In this document: piece by piece, positions 27,728 to 40,160 of the stretch
Numbering within the stretch: the stretch's first letter is position 1
Layout of the letters: every line of letters starts with the position of its first letter
Source of the DNA: Montifringilla adamsi
Taxonomy: Eukaryota; Chordata; Aves; Passeriformes; Passeridae
Assembly: GCA_017590115.1 (NCBI GenBank)
Contig: JAGGNK010007448.1
Location: 8,348,815 to 8,412,814, forward strand
DNA: 64,000 nucleotides
Direction of reading: 5' to 3'
Program-made: the position numbers and the translations under genes
The notes under the pieces: model-generated
Database searches by the model: none
The model's input: the letters and a program-made list of their open reading frames with translations, nothing else
What the model was told of the DNA's origin: nothing

Positions 27728-29990
27728 GTATCCCTGCCCAGCTGGTGACACCCAGCAGAGCCATGGGGACAAACCCCTGGCAGGGTGGGAGCAAATCCAG
27801 GCACAAACCCACCCTGCCCCGCTCATCCCATCACAATATTAACTCAGGAATTATCCTTGATTTACCCCGGGGGATGCCTGGAGATGCTCTCAGGGCACCA
27901 GGGGCTGTGTTTTGCCTCCAACTCGCTGCCAGTTCCAGGCAGCGAGGGCAAAACAATGGCCTGTCATTTCTTAATGCACACAGCATTGTAAAGCTGTGTT
28001 TTCCCACCACATTAAACACTGAAATCTGATCTTCTTCTCTTTAAAACACAAATTCGTGACAGGGAAAAGTGCTGCAAGGGCCGTATGTACCATCTGCAGA
28101 GCCGGCTCTGAGGCACAAACCCAGAGGTTTTGATTTTCTAGCAGAGGACAAATACAAAACCAGGCTGAAGAGGGTCAGTAACAATATCCAGTTGAAACAA
28201 TATCTCATTTAAACAAACCACTTGGCCTCCGGATGGCAGCAGAAATAAAGAAACCCACCTTAAATATGCACCAATGAAAGAAAGAATCTTCTGATTAAAC
28301 TTTCTGAAAGGGGAGACTACACAACAAGAAACCTCCTTGTGAGACTGCAGATATGGTGAGCTGCAAATCAACTTTCTAAAATCTCCACATGCTGTGGGGC
28401 AGGATTGGACTGGAAAATTGCAGTTTGATCCCCAAACTCCACTGGGAAATCCCAACTCTGAGACAGATTGTTACAAATAACCATAGCAAATCTGCAGACC
28501 CTGCAGGTCTCCAAGCCCTTCTCCAGGCACTCAGGATCATCCTTTCCTTGGTGCAGGAGAAGAATCTGAGGCAGGGAGAAATGGAGATTCACATCTGGAG
28601 AGAAACCAGCCTGGTGCCTTCCTGCCCCTTAATATCAAATGTCAAATATCAAACATCCCAGCAGATTTCCATGCAAGCCCAGCCCTGAGGATGGAAAGGG
28701 GATTTTGTTGCTTTGAAGCCTGTAGTCCTCCATTCTTCTACAAACACTGCAATTAATTTAATTTCCTAATGAAGAATTTGTGGTACCTCCACCATCAGGA
28801 AAGTAAATCTTGCTTGTCCTGCAGGAAAGTTTTTTTTTTTTAAAATAGAGAAAGAGCTTTCCCTTTCCCCAGTCCTCCTGGAGACATTCCAAGGACACTG
28901 GTGCTCAGACACACACCAACTCCCCTTTGCTCCATCAGCCAGCTTTTCCCAGGGCTATACTGGGACACAAAACTTCCCTACAATCCCAAATCCTGAAGTC
29001 TGGAAGTCAAACTCTGCCAACCATCTCCATCCTCCCACAGGATTCCCGTGGCTGCCATGGGAGCTTTCCTTGTGGGGACTGCAAGAAGCACAGGGCACGA
29101 GCCTAAAATACAGTTTGTTTTTTCACTTTGAACTGGAGCAGCACTGCCCTACCTCAAGGATCCCTCTGGGCCATAAAATTATGGTTGCTTTGTACCAAAA
29201 AAAAGCTGTAAAAGTAGAAAATATCATTGTCTAGACTTGTCTTTTTTATGTGCTTACAAAAATCAACCTCTTTAAAGATGCTGAGGATCCTCCAACCTGT
29301 TGACACCATCTATTCCATGCTTTTTTTTAAAGCACAGAACTTAGAGAAGAAAACAATTATGCTCAAGGATAAATAAATACTTTTTTTGTCTCTGCCTTTT
29401 AAGCCTCTCAAACGAAGAGGTGAAGCCCTGTGGTCTGACAAGTGAAATTATGTCTTAGGGGTCAGCAAACCCTCCTGGCTGACCACGTGCTCCTGCGAGT
29501 CTGGCGGTCCCTGTCCCACCAGCCAGAACCATTCCCAAAATTCTCCTAAATTCCCAAAACTCTGCTCTTTCCTCACCTGCCACAGCAATCTAGGGGACAC
29601 ACAACCCACGGCACAGGTGAGCAGCACTTTCTCCAGCTCTGCCCACGGAACCACGGCCAAAACTCCAGCTGACGGCAGCAGGAGGAATCGTGCTCTGGCT
29701 GCAGAGGGATGAGAGAATCCAGCCCCTGGCGAGGATGCCACGGCTCTCCCGGGACCTGAAGCTGCATTTTTCCATCAGCCCGGCCTGGTCTGCAGGGGAA
29801 CCCGCGGCTCCAACCCTGGCCTGCGCCCTCAGAGCCAAACCCCGCCGGAGAGGGTCAGTGCCACCCGCAGGGGATGGATTGTCCCTCGCAGACACCTCCA
29901 GCCGCTGCCGGCGCTGCCTGGGATGCGGCACGGAGCGGGACACGGGCACGGTGACACCGCGGAGGGGGCTGTGACACTGTTCGCCGGGGT
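27728..29990 (-). other. EGFL7: EGFL7 first intron, distal part
   Basis: Noncoding. Short T runs occur at about 28,830 and 29,323, and an AT-rich non-repetitive stretch at about 29,100-29,440. A possible extra donor (CAG then GTGAGG, about 29,580 on the minus strand) hints at an alternative first exon but is unsupported otherwise. Confidence 0.5.
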
Positions 29991-30039
29991 ACGGGGACAC
30001 GGGGGCTGCGGGGACAGCGTCACCAGGAAGGGACCGGTA

Positions 30040-30268
30040 CCGCCGGGGGCTGCGGGGACACGGGTGTCCCGGGGGCTGTAGCGACACGGGTGTCCCGGGG
30101 AGCTGTAGGGACACGGGTGTCCCGGGGGGTGTAGGGACACGGATATCCCGGGGGAGGGCTGCAGGGACACGGGTGTCCCGGGGAACCGTAGGGACACGGA
30201 TGTCCCGGGGTGGCTGCAGGGACATGGGTGTCCCGGGGGAAGGCGGGGACGCGGATGTCCCGGGGATG
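30040..30268. repeat. 27-bp palindromic minisatellite beside EGFL7 first exon
   Basis: About eight units spaced 26-30 bp, starting near 30,057, 30,083, 30,110, 30,136, 30,166, 30,193, 30,221 and 30,248. Most contain GGGACACGGGTGTCCC, an inverted repeat of seven bases about a GG centre, followed by CGGGG. Strongly G-rich on the plus strand. Confidence 0.85.
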
Positions 30269-30960
30269 CTCCCGCGGTCGCAGCAGCCCGATCCCTCCCG
30301 AGCCCGGGCCCCCCCGGCCGCCCCCCGCGCTGCGGCACCGAGCCCCGCTCCGCCGGCACCCCCCCCGGCCGTGCCGAGCCCCGGGCGGCTCCCGCCGGGA
30401 CTCACCGGTGCCGGTGGCGGAGCCGCGGAGTCGCCGCCGCGCCGCGGCCCCCGGCGCATTTCCTCCCCCGGCCCGGGCCGGTCCCTCCGCCCCGGCCCAA
30501 TGAGCTCCAGGCGGGGAGGAAAGCGGAGCCTCCCGGCCGGGGGGAAGCGCCGGGGCCCGGGGATCTCCGCCTGCCCCCGCCCTGCCGGTCCCCGCCGGCC
30601 GCCACCTGCCCCCGGTTCCCCGGGACACGGCAGCGCCGCCGGAGCCACCGGGACCCGCGGGGGAGTCATGCGGGGACAGGGCAGGACCCCCGAGATGTCC
30701 CGCCCGGGTGAGGGGACACGCTGCTGTAGTGTCCCAAATGTCGCTGGTGGGGGCAGGATTGCGGGGACCCCTGTCCCGGGGGATGAGGAGCCTTACCTGT
30801 GACCCCAGGGCCGGAGGAGCCCCACGGGCTGCGGGACACGCGGTCCCCGGGCCCCCCAAAGGCCCAGCCCGGCTGGGTGGGCAGCGGATTAACAGCGAGA
30901 GATCGCGGCTCAGCCCCGGCCCCTCGCCCCGGGCTGCTCGGACTCCCCGCGGGGATGGTC
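30250..30960 (-). promoter_or_regulatory. EGFL7: CpG island, likely EGFL7 promoter
   Basis: Very GC- and CG-rich, about 3 kb upstream of the EGFL7 start codon. It contains a perfect minus-strand splice donor (CACCG then GTGAGT). I infer that it drives EGFL7 and miR-126; EGFL7 also has other promoters in mammals. Confidence 0.6.
30406..30560 (-). other. EGFL7: Candidate EGFL7 noncoding exon 1
   Basis: The 3' boundary (30,406) is set by a consensus donor GTGAGT; the 5' end is a guess within the CpG island. Joined to the acceptor at 27,484 it gives a plausible 5' UTR. An ATG at 30,459 in this exon would read into exon 2 out of frame with EGFL7. Confidence 0.5.
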
Positions 30961-33900
30961 CATCCCCAGGGCAGCAGCCTGGGCAAATTGAATGCTCTTT
31001 ACTGAAAATGACTGTCCTGGTCCGCGCCCCCCACCACGAGCACAGAGGATTTTAGGAGGAGGCATCACCTCTCCCTGGGTTAGAGACCTGCTCCAGACCC
31101 TCCCGCTAATCCCCTGAGCTCATCCCAAAGTCCTGCAGGAGCCGGTGGTGAACCACCAGGTTTCAACAAATCATAAAGGATGCTTAGAGAATTCCTTGGA
31201 AGCCCCCCAGGCTGCAGAGGGACTCTCCTGGGTGACACCCGGGGCTCAGCCCCGGCTGCCCAACACCTGCCCCGGGACGGCCCGAGCCCAGCTGCCTGCA
31301 GGCTTCTCCTCTTAAATGCCCAGTTATTTATCAAAGCCGCTCGGTTTGTGCCAAATTGCCACTTGTTTTGTCTACATTTTTGTCTGGAAAATTAGAGCAC
31401 AGAGGGTTATTGTTTCTCGAATGACTTAGGCGCCTGCCCATGCACAGAACCATTCTTAAAGATAGCAGGGATCTGATGTGCAAATGAATGGCAGGATACA
31501 GCCCCCTAGGAATATTTGTTCCCATTAAGCCCTGTACATTTTTTGAAAGCATGTAAGCATTTAAAGGAAATATTTACCAGTTCAACAATAATGGCTCCAA
31601 GAGAACAACTGAGATCACTGGCCCATCCCCTCTGTTTCCTCAGGGATATGCCGGGGCTGCCGATGGAACTGGAGCTGCCTCGGGCCATGCTGCAGCCTCT
31701 GAGGAAGCTGATGGGTGCTTGGGGCTCCCAGTGTAAAAGCAGCTTTGGTGGGATCCTCCCTGGGAAGGGAGCAGAGGGGAATCCTCTCTGGCAGTGCTGG
31801 TGGAGATGGAGATCCCTCCCAGCAGCAGGGAAAGGTTTGCTGGTGCTGGGGGAAGTGCAGCTCCGTGCTGTACAGCATCTCACACGGGTTTGTTCACCCT
31901 CTGGAGCCATCCTACCTCTGGGGAATGATTTCAGCTCCCTTAATTTCATCAGCACAGGCAACTCCTCCCAAGAGCCTTGGAAGCACAGTAATTATCTTGT
32001 TATGCAGAGAGCCTTATTGTTTTTTTTTTTTTCTGGTGTACAGGGGAGATTAACAGAGCCTGAATTATTGTCTAATAATTGCAAAATGCACGTGGAAGCC
32101 AGAGCTTCTCTGTGTGGCCATACTGAAAACACAGGATCTCATTTTGCAGCTGAGACAACTCACCTCACCCACGGTGCTCCATCAGGTGTCCTGGGCAAGG
32201 GATCCTTTGCTTGAGGAGCATCTTGGTTTCTTTCTGTGAGGACAGAAAAAGCCCAGGGTTACACTTCCCTTGTCAGGCAGACAGAGAGCAGTGACCCAGC
32301 CCTCACCCACCATGGAGCTGGTGTTCCCTGTACACTCCTAAAGATCCCTGCAGGCTGGTGGCCACGGAGCCCCTGTGGCACTGAGCTCACACCTCTGGTG
32401 TGCCAGAGAGGCACAGACACTGTCACACCCATGGCAGGGCATCAGGAAACCCATCCCATCCCACAGGGGTTATTTTAGGAGCATCCCATGGCCCTGATCC
32501 TCCCTCACCTTGCTGTGATCCCAGCGGGAATCCAGGCAGAGCCACGGTGCCTTTGCACCTTTTAGGGCTGAGCAGGCTGGTGGATGAGCAGGGGCTGATG
32601 AGCAGGAGGGATTTGCTGAGCAGGATCTGTCCCCTCCAGCAGCTTTGCCAGTGCTCAGGGCTGGGATTTTCCAAGGACCCAGGAGAACAGCACCTGGCAC
32701 ACTCTCCCAGGTGTATCCAAGCTTACCCCCTCATTTGTGATCCCCTCTGCTGCTCCCCAACACTATTTTACCACTGCACTCTATTTTACCATTTACCCTC
32801 ATTTAAGGACAGGCATCCCTCACTGCCCAGGAAACCTTTGCATGAATCCCTGGGATTCCAAGTGCAAATTTGATGGTGAGGAAGAGGATGGATTCATCCT
32901 TCAGCTCCTCAGAGGGCACCACCACACAGCACAGGACCAAGCCTGCTCCTTCCAGGGACCCCACTGGAGCCTTGTCAGACACAGGCAGCCACTCCCCAAG
33001 TGCACTGAGCATTTTAAAATTCTGCCACTATTTTAACTGCAGAAACTTTCCTTTCCAGTTCCATTTATTGGGTCAAATCTTTGCTCAAGCAAGTGCCCGT
33101 GTCAGCTGCTAAAGAGCTGCACACAGCCCATTAAAAGAGCATTTAATCCTCCTCTCTCAGGGAGGGTTCTGTGTCTTCTGTGCTAATATTCATTATGCTG
33201 GGAGGGAAATCCCGCAGGACAAGGCCTGGCAAAGTTCCCTTGGAAGCAGAGGAGTTATGCCAGTTCAGAGTGGGGGAAGATCAGATCTGTTGGCACTGTT
33301 AATGCCAGTGTGATGAGCTCCTGACAAAGGCAGCAGGGGATTTTTGGCTCCTGCCTGCGTGGCCGCCTGAATTCAAAGTCCTCCCTTGCCCCATGTTTTA
33401 TATTTTTCCCCCACAGCTTTCTTCCTTGCACACCAGAAGTGTACTCCCACGACATCTAATATTAATGCTTGTCTCCAGGCCAGCAAAGAAATGTTTCTGC
33501 CCAACCTCCCTCTTGGATTGAACAATGTCAAAACCTCCTTGTCTCCCACTGGTGTTAGCACCAGCCGGAGCTGGGAGGGACGGCGAGTGCGGGCCCCGAG
33601 CAGATCTCAGGCTGAGCACCAGGCTGGCTGTGCAGGTGAGATTTTCACCCACCTCCCAATTTCCTAGAGCCTGCCAAGCCCACTGCACCTGCCTGGGCAT
33701 CCAGCAAACCCCTGAGAGCACCCGTGGGGGATTGAGGGCTGGAGCTGAGGGCTGGGAGCACTTCCCTGTTGGGCAGGAGAGCCTGGAGGGTGGCAGGGCA
33801 TGAAGAAGGAAGGATTAACAGTGGAGAATTGAAGTCCCACATCAGGAACCTGCTCTTTAGAGAGGAGCACTTCCAGCCCCTCACAGAAAACGGGACGTGC

Positions 33901-36430
33901 CCAGGCACACGAGCTCTCCCCAAATGGAGTGCTGGAGTGACAGATGGATGGGGACACGGGCAGGAGAGTGACACACATACAGATGCAAAACTTTTCAGCC
34001 CCCACAAGCCGTGGCTGACCCCACACCTGCGGTGCACAATGGGCTCTCACTGGTCTCCACGGGGGTCTGGCACAGAACTGCAGGCACTTGCTAAAGCAAA
34101 AGGGAATTTTTGGTGCTTCTCAAAAATAGAAAAAGGAGGAATGGCTTTTGCTGTTCTAGGACAAATTCTTCTGCCCAGGACTTCATGAGGCTGTTTGTAA
34201 ACTTTACACTTCAGTTTAAGCTTTGGAGCAGCCCCTGTTCTGCAGAGTTCTGAGGAAAATGACCTCCCACTATTCTTTTCTGGCCCATATTGTTCTCAGC
34301 TGCGTCAGCTGCACTCCAGCTATCTCAGTGGAAATCTAAGAGTCCACTCATGGCAGTGGGATAAAACCAGGTCAAACCAAGAAAAATACTTGACCCATAA
34401 CTCTTGCTCTTGTTGCCACCAGTGGCTCAGGACTCTGCATATTAAAACTAGACCTGAGCCCCACAAAGTGATTTTTTTTGGCCTGAGTAAGGACTCACAA
34501 GCATTAGTTGTCTCAGGACCAGTGTGTTATAACTTAAGGTGCCCATGGGGACAACCAGCAGCTGAGCTGGAGCTGTGCAAAAACAAATGCAGGAACATCC
34601 CATAGCCAGCTTTATTTTCCCTCACACGCACACTTGAATTTTTATTTACATTTAGAGGACGCAGCAATGGCTGCAGTGTAAAAACTGGGAAATGATTCAT
34701 CCCACCCAAGAATAAACTGAATTTTGCGGCTGTCTGTAAAATTTCCCCGGCAAAACCTGGCAGTGGTGCCCTGCCCCACTTTCCCAGTGAATCAGCACAT
34801 GGGAAGTGTGGTGGGATAGCTGGGAGCTGCAGGATGGCTCAGCCCCTCCACCATCCAGGGAACAGCTCAGCAGAGAGCCTTTCACACAAGAAATTCTTGC
34901 TCTGATTATCTTTCTCTTCCAGGGGGAAGTTTCCAGCTGCAGGAACCTTCCCTAGGCAGGACAGGGATCCCGGAGCTCACTTTGGGAGAGAGGAAAGAAC
35001 AGCTCTGATCCCCCCTTCTGTTTGCAGAGGCACTTTTGTTTTCCTGCCTGGTCTGGGACATCTTTCCCGGTGTTTCTCCCAGCCCTCCTGCTGCTGGAGC
35101 AGGGGCAGTGGGGTGGGCTCGTTTACCCCAATTTGCTGCAGTTTGTAAATCTGCCTCCCCGGGGCCAGCCCCATCTGCAGAGCCGAGCCTGGGAAAAGGC
35201 TGCAGTGAGCCTCCGGACCGGATTCAATTTCTCGTCCTTACCTCCAGGGAAACTCGGGAGAGCTGGAACAGCAGAGAGGGGGAGTAGCTCCATCGGCAGA
35301 TCCCAGGGAAGGACAGTGAGAATCTGCCGGGGCAGATCCGTGTTTCCCACTGCTGCCCAGAGGTGAGGTGGGTTTTTGAGGATGCTCCAGCTCCAGCCAC
35401 AACGGCCTTCCACAGCCTCCCAAGCACTGCCAGACCTTCCCAATCCAGCTTGAAATGAATTGAATCACTGGCGAAGCCTTGTTGTTGCTTTCTGTGTTTG
35501 ATTCTCTGCTCGGGGAGTTTGTTCCATGAATGTTGGACCCTGGGGAAAAATATGCTGGGTTATTTCTACCAAGAGCCCCTCACTGGCGTGGTTCTGCTCC
35601 GTATTCCTGCACAGCCAGGCAGTGCCTGGGTATCCCAGCTGTTCCTTTATCCCAAAATACCCTGGGTGCCTCACTGGAAGCCTCCTGCCTGCACTGTGCA
35701 ATGTCACAGACGAGGACAGCAGGACCCACAGGTAGCTGCAGACAGCATGAAAACCACCCAGCACCGTGGTTATAAATCTGGGAGGCTTTGCTGAGCTCCT
35801 GGTGTGCACACCCAGCATGATCCAGGCTCGGCTGTTAGTCAGGACAAGCCTTGGTGGGAGAGCCAGGACAGTCCTGCCCACATCCCTGTCCTGCCCCACA
35901 TCCCACCCGGGTCTGGGGTGAATTCAGCAGCACACAGAGGAGAGCAGAGGGCAGGGAGCAGAGTGGGGAGGATGGACAGCCTGGTGATGTACCAGAGGTA
36001 TCCAGAGAGCAGGCAGAGGGAAAAGGGAGGGAGTTACAGAAAGAAAAGAGATTAGCTAAGAATTTCCAGTTATCTCACAGGAATTTGTGCAAGTGTTTGC
36101 AGCCTCTACACGCACAAGAGGTAAAATTTACCCACTGCCTTCCCCTCCCCATGAAAACAGCCTGAATGCCAGTGGGGTGACTTAAAAATAACAGTGCTGG
36201 AGGCTGGGCTGGGCTCAGAGCAAAGCCCTGCTCAGCACGTGGCTGCCAGCAGATCCAGCCTTGCCAGGAGCAGGTGGAGGCTGCCTCACACACCTGTGTG
36301 CCCCAAGGGATGCTCTGCACCCCTGCTCACTCCGTGCTGGGTGTTCAACCATCCCCAAGGCTCCCAGCATCACCAGCAGGGCCAAAACCCACTCAGAGCT
36401 CACAAGGAGCTGCCCACAGTGCCAGCTCCC
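30961..36430. other. Upstream region of EGFL7, part 1
   Basis: No supported gene. The stretch at about 31,320-31,600 is AT-balanced, non-repetitive and may be a conserved element (it includes ATTTGCAT-like and GAATATTTGTT motifs). A T run sits near 32,020. The remainder is ordinary noncoding DNA. Confidence 0.5.
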
Positions 36431-36432
36431 CA

Positions 36433-36490
36433 TGCCATCCCATCCCATCCCATCCCATCCCATCCCATCCCATCCCATCCCATCCCATCC
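36433..36490. repeat. (ATCCC)n pentanucleotide microsatellite
   Basis: About eleven near-perfect copies of CATCC/ATCCC in tandem. It likely varies in length between individuals. Confidence 0.95.
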
Positions 36491-36774
36491 GTCTTGGTTT
36501 GGAAAGACAGGTGCTTGCTAAGGAAGGCAGGAGCCTCCCCTGAAACGGAGAACGTGAACCACCACCCCCCTCTGAATCGCTGTAAATTTTACATTAAAGG
36601 GCTCTGTGGTACCTTGGGTGCCCCCCTGTCCCCCGCTGTGCTCCAGGTGGCTCCTGGTGGCCATCCCTGCCCGGCCACCCCGGCTCCAGCAGCCCCGTCC
36701 CGCTGTCCCCGCTGTCCCTGCTGTCCCCAGCCGCCGGCTGTGCACAGGCAGGAGGTGGCTGCCGAGGTGGAAGG

Positions 36775-36895
36775 GCGGCTTTTTATGCTTTTCTTCCTGT
36801 ATAAATCAGGCCGGGGATGGACAATCCCAGACAGGACTTCCTGTGTGTGTTGTGAGCTGATAAGGGGCGCCGCGAGGAGAACAAACACGGCCGCC
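36775..36895. promoter_or_regulatory. Candidate vascular enhancer (ETS, SOX, GATA, FOX motifs)
   Basis: Within about 95 bp lie two ETS-type TTCCTGT sites (36,794 and 36,838), an ACAAT SOX-type core (36,821), a TGATAAG GATA site (36,858) and AACAAACA, a FOX-type site (36,880). CG-rich sequence follows. Endothelial enhancers of EGFL7 and NOTCH1-type genes combine these factors. Function is inferred from motifs only. Confidence 0.35.
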
Positions 36896-39160
36896 CCGAG
36901 GGGGAGAGGGGCACGGGGCGGGACCCCCACGAGCCCACCACGGACAGGAGGCAGCCACCAGTCCCTGGGGACACGGGGAGGGACAGGGCTGCTGGCCCAC
37001 GCTCCCTCCTGAGCCTCACACCAGGCCTGAGATGGCTGGGACCCATCCCAGTGGGACACATCCCACCCCATTAGGGCACATTTTGGCAGCTCCCACTCCC
37101 ATTCCCCCTCAAAGGGGGACACTGGGGACCCCCACAGCACCAGGGACCTGTGCCAAGCATGGCAGGGTTGGTGGCCACCTCCTCAAGAGGGGCCACGTCA
37201 ATGTTGACCATCATTGGAGCACCTTCTGGGGTATTTGTGACTCCCTGAAATTTGGGATACAAGGCTGTGCTCAGGTTATTGTCACCCTGTCACACCGTGC
37301 CTGCGTTGGGAAAGAGAGAGGTGCGTGGTTTGGGCCACTAAACCTGCAGGGCATCACCTGACAGAGGTGTTCTCTTCAGGGCCAGGCAGCAGAGAAGTGT
37401 GGAAACAACTGCCCTGATGCCCTAATTTTCAAGCCCATTCGTGTGCAAATTTGATTGTATTCCGAATTTAATCTCTCTCTCTGTGTGTGACCTCGGTTCT
37501 GGGCAGCCAAAGGAGCAACAACACAGTTTGTAACAGGATTTTGGAACTTCAGACTAAAAACAGAGGCGTTTTGGAGGGTGAGGGCTGTGGCAGTGGCAAT
37601 CATTTCTCTAATCTCCAGACCCCCACAGCAGCCTGTGGGCTCTGCTCCTGTCCCAGCAGAGTGCCTGGCATGGATTTAGGGCCAGCCACGTGCCACCTGG
37701 GGTCCCCTGTGTCCCCAGCTCGTGCCACAGCTCCTGCGCAGGCTCACGGGGAGCACGGAGCTGCTCCCACCCTGATTCAGCAGAACAGAGCTCTGGGCAA
37801 ATCCCCTGGGAGCCGCAAAATATTCCTGTGTTTATTTATATAAATGCATGTCTAAAGAAAGCCCCCTCTTGTTTTCCTTGGCAGAAAGGGTTTTGGAGGC
37901 TGCCCATCACCCTCCCCAGCAGCAGGTGATGGTGTGCCCTGTGTGTGAGTGCTCCCAGTGTGCAGCATTCCCAGCTGAGGGAATCTTTGGGAGCACAGCT
38001 GTCCCCAAGGCAAAAATGAGCGCCTGGGTGCTCACATTAACTGCAGGGAGGCTCAGTCTCCCTCTTTTCCCCTCAGTGATGGGTTTTAAGCAGCAGCTCC
38101 CCGTGGAAAGGCTCAGGGGTCACTGTGGGATGAGGGATCTCAGATCCAGGGCTGAGACCTCTCCCCACCATCAGCACACACACAGGCTCAGCCCTGCAAT
38201 GCTGAACACCTCCGGAGCTCTCCTTAAAACTCTGCACCCAAATTTTATCCTCTGGAAGCAGCCCTGCCTGGTGCTGTGCCATTTGTCCTGGGATGAGTAC
38301 AGGTCACAGGGCAGCACGGGGACACCATCACCCACCCCTCTGAGCCCACACGGACTGCAGGAGTGACATGGGATGTGTGGAAAACCCTTCCTGTTTACCC
38401 AGGGCTGGGAGCTGCTGCAGTCAGCAGGGGCCACACGAGTGGAGGGGGTTTAAATCTGAAATTGGGACGCTTCCTCTTGTCCTCCCAGGGAAATCAGTGC
38501 TGGGGGAAAACCTGGGAGGCAGCCGAGGCTCAATTAGGAGGGAAGGAGGGAGCCAGAGGGGGTTGGCCATGCCAGCTGTGCCCACACCTCTGCCTGCACC
38601 TCCCACTGTCCCCAAAGCCTCCTGCTGGCATCTCCAGCCCACCCCAAGGTGACCACAGGGGCAGGGGGACCCCGCAGAGCAGAACAGCCACTCTCCCTGT
38701 GCCGGTCTCTCATTCCTCCTGGAAGTCTCCACTTCTCCAATAAAGACATTTTCCAAAGGCTCTGACACCCACAAGGCCTCCTCTCCAAGTAGCTGCTCAT
38801 TAACACCAGAAGCTAATTGTTAATTAGATATTTGACATCACATTGCACAAGGAGCTGGTCCTGGTCCCGTTTTCCAGCTGGGGGTGCAGGTGTGGGGGCT
38901 TCAGCAGTCCCTGCTAGGACCCAGAGGGGGCAGCTCCTGTAGGACCAGCGTGGGCACAGTGACCCACAGAACTTTTGGGGTGCTCCATCCTCACTCTGGG
39001 GGCTCAGCCTCCCCTCCCTCCTCACAGACAGCCTGATAAGAGAAGAGGAGAAAGTGAGGGAGACAGGGAGCAGCAATTTAATTCTGTGCAAGCCTGGAAC
39101 ACGGGCAGCAAAGGCTGGGGGTGAAACTGCCTGCCATGGGGCTGCTGTGACTGCAGGGAG
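36896..39160. other. Upstream region, part 2
   Basis: Moderately CG-rich at the left end, then ordinary noncoding DNA. No exon or repeat family is recognised. Confidence 0.5.
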
Positions 39161-39165
39161 CACAG

Positions 39166-39202
39166 TGGGGGAAAAGGGGGAAAAGGGGGAAAAGGGGGAA
39201 AA
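39166..39202. repeat. (GGGGGAAAA)n purine repeat
   Basis: About four tandem copies of GGGGGAAAA, purely purine on the plus strand. Confidence 0.9.
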
Positions 39203-39865
39203 GCCAGAGCCCCCCTTGGCCAAGGCAGCGTGGGGAAGGGCTCTGCTCTCTGGATAAGGTGTCAGGGCTGTCCTGGGGGAGCAGCTTGTGTCCCTCACAG
39301 CCTGCAGAGAGCATCCAGGCTCTCAGAGCACATCCTGGAGGAAGCTGTGTGCAGTGGGAAGGCGCAGGGGATGGGTCAGCTCTGCCCTGCAGGGGTGCAG
39401 TGCCTGCTGTCCTGAGCACGTTTCCTCAGCCTGGCAAACTGCAGGGAGTCTCCTCCTGCAAATCCCTGTGGAGAAAAATTATCACAGACCAAAAAAGGTT
39501 TATTGCTGGGCTGGGAATCCCGCCCATTCCCCCCAGATTCCCTGAGGTATGAGGTGATGTGGTCCTTGCACACCCCTGGTGTATGCCTTGGAGCCAGCTC
39601 CCACTGCCACAGAAAGATGGGAAAACATCCTCCACTGAAAAAATTACACTCTATTAATCCAGCTGCCCCTTTCTTGCACCAGAAACACCCCTGTGGGTGC
39701 ATTAAGAATAATTAATTTATTTTTGCTATTATTTGGCAGCAGAGTCCAAATCCTAAACGCAGAGCCTTGCTTTCAGCAAAGATCCAAAACACGCATTTTG
39801 AATTCTCTGCCAAAAGTAACACCAAATTATGGATCAGGTAAGGGCTCCCACAGACCTGCCGTTTA

Positions 39866-40160
39866 TTTCATGGAACCCCAGACTCATTTGGGTTGGAAAG
39901 GAACTTAAAACTCATCCCATTCCACCCCTGCCATGGGCAAGGACACCTTCCACTGTCCCAGGGTGCTCCAAGCCCCATCCAGCCTGGCCTTGGGCACTGC
40001 CAGGGATCCAGGGGCAGCCCCAGCTGCTCTGGGCACCCTGTGCCAGGGCTGCCCACCCTCACAGGGAAGAATTTCTCCCTCATATCTATTAAAAATCTAC
40101 ATTCCTTCAGTTTAAAGCTATGCCTCCTTATCCTATCCCTCCATGTCCTTGGAAAAGTGA
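39866..40160 (-). mobile_element. CR1 LINE 3' fragment
   Basis: Reverse-oriented CR1. On the plus strand, TTTGGGTTGGAAAGGAAC marks its 3' end, followed by the classic CATCCAGCCTGGCCTTGG and GGGAAGAATTTCTCCCT segments. The right end is approximate. Confidence 0.9.

Noticed and set aside
29590..30669. A 359-codon open frame on the minus strand across the EGFL7 CpG island
   Set aside because: High GC content removes stop codons. The translation is Pro/Arg/Gly-rich repeat from the 27-bp minisatellite and crosses a consensus splice donor, with no family resemblance.
36194..37012. A 272-codon plus-strand open frame
   Set aside because: It runs through the (ATCCC)n array and CG-rich DNA; the peptide is low complexity with no recognisable domain.
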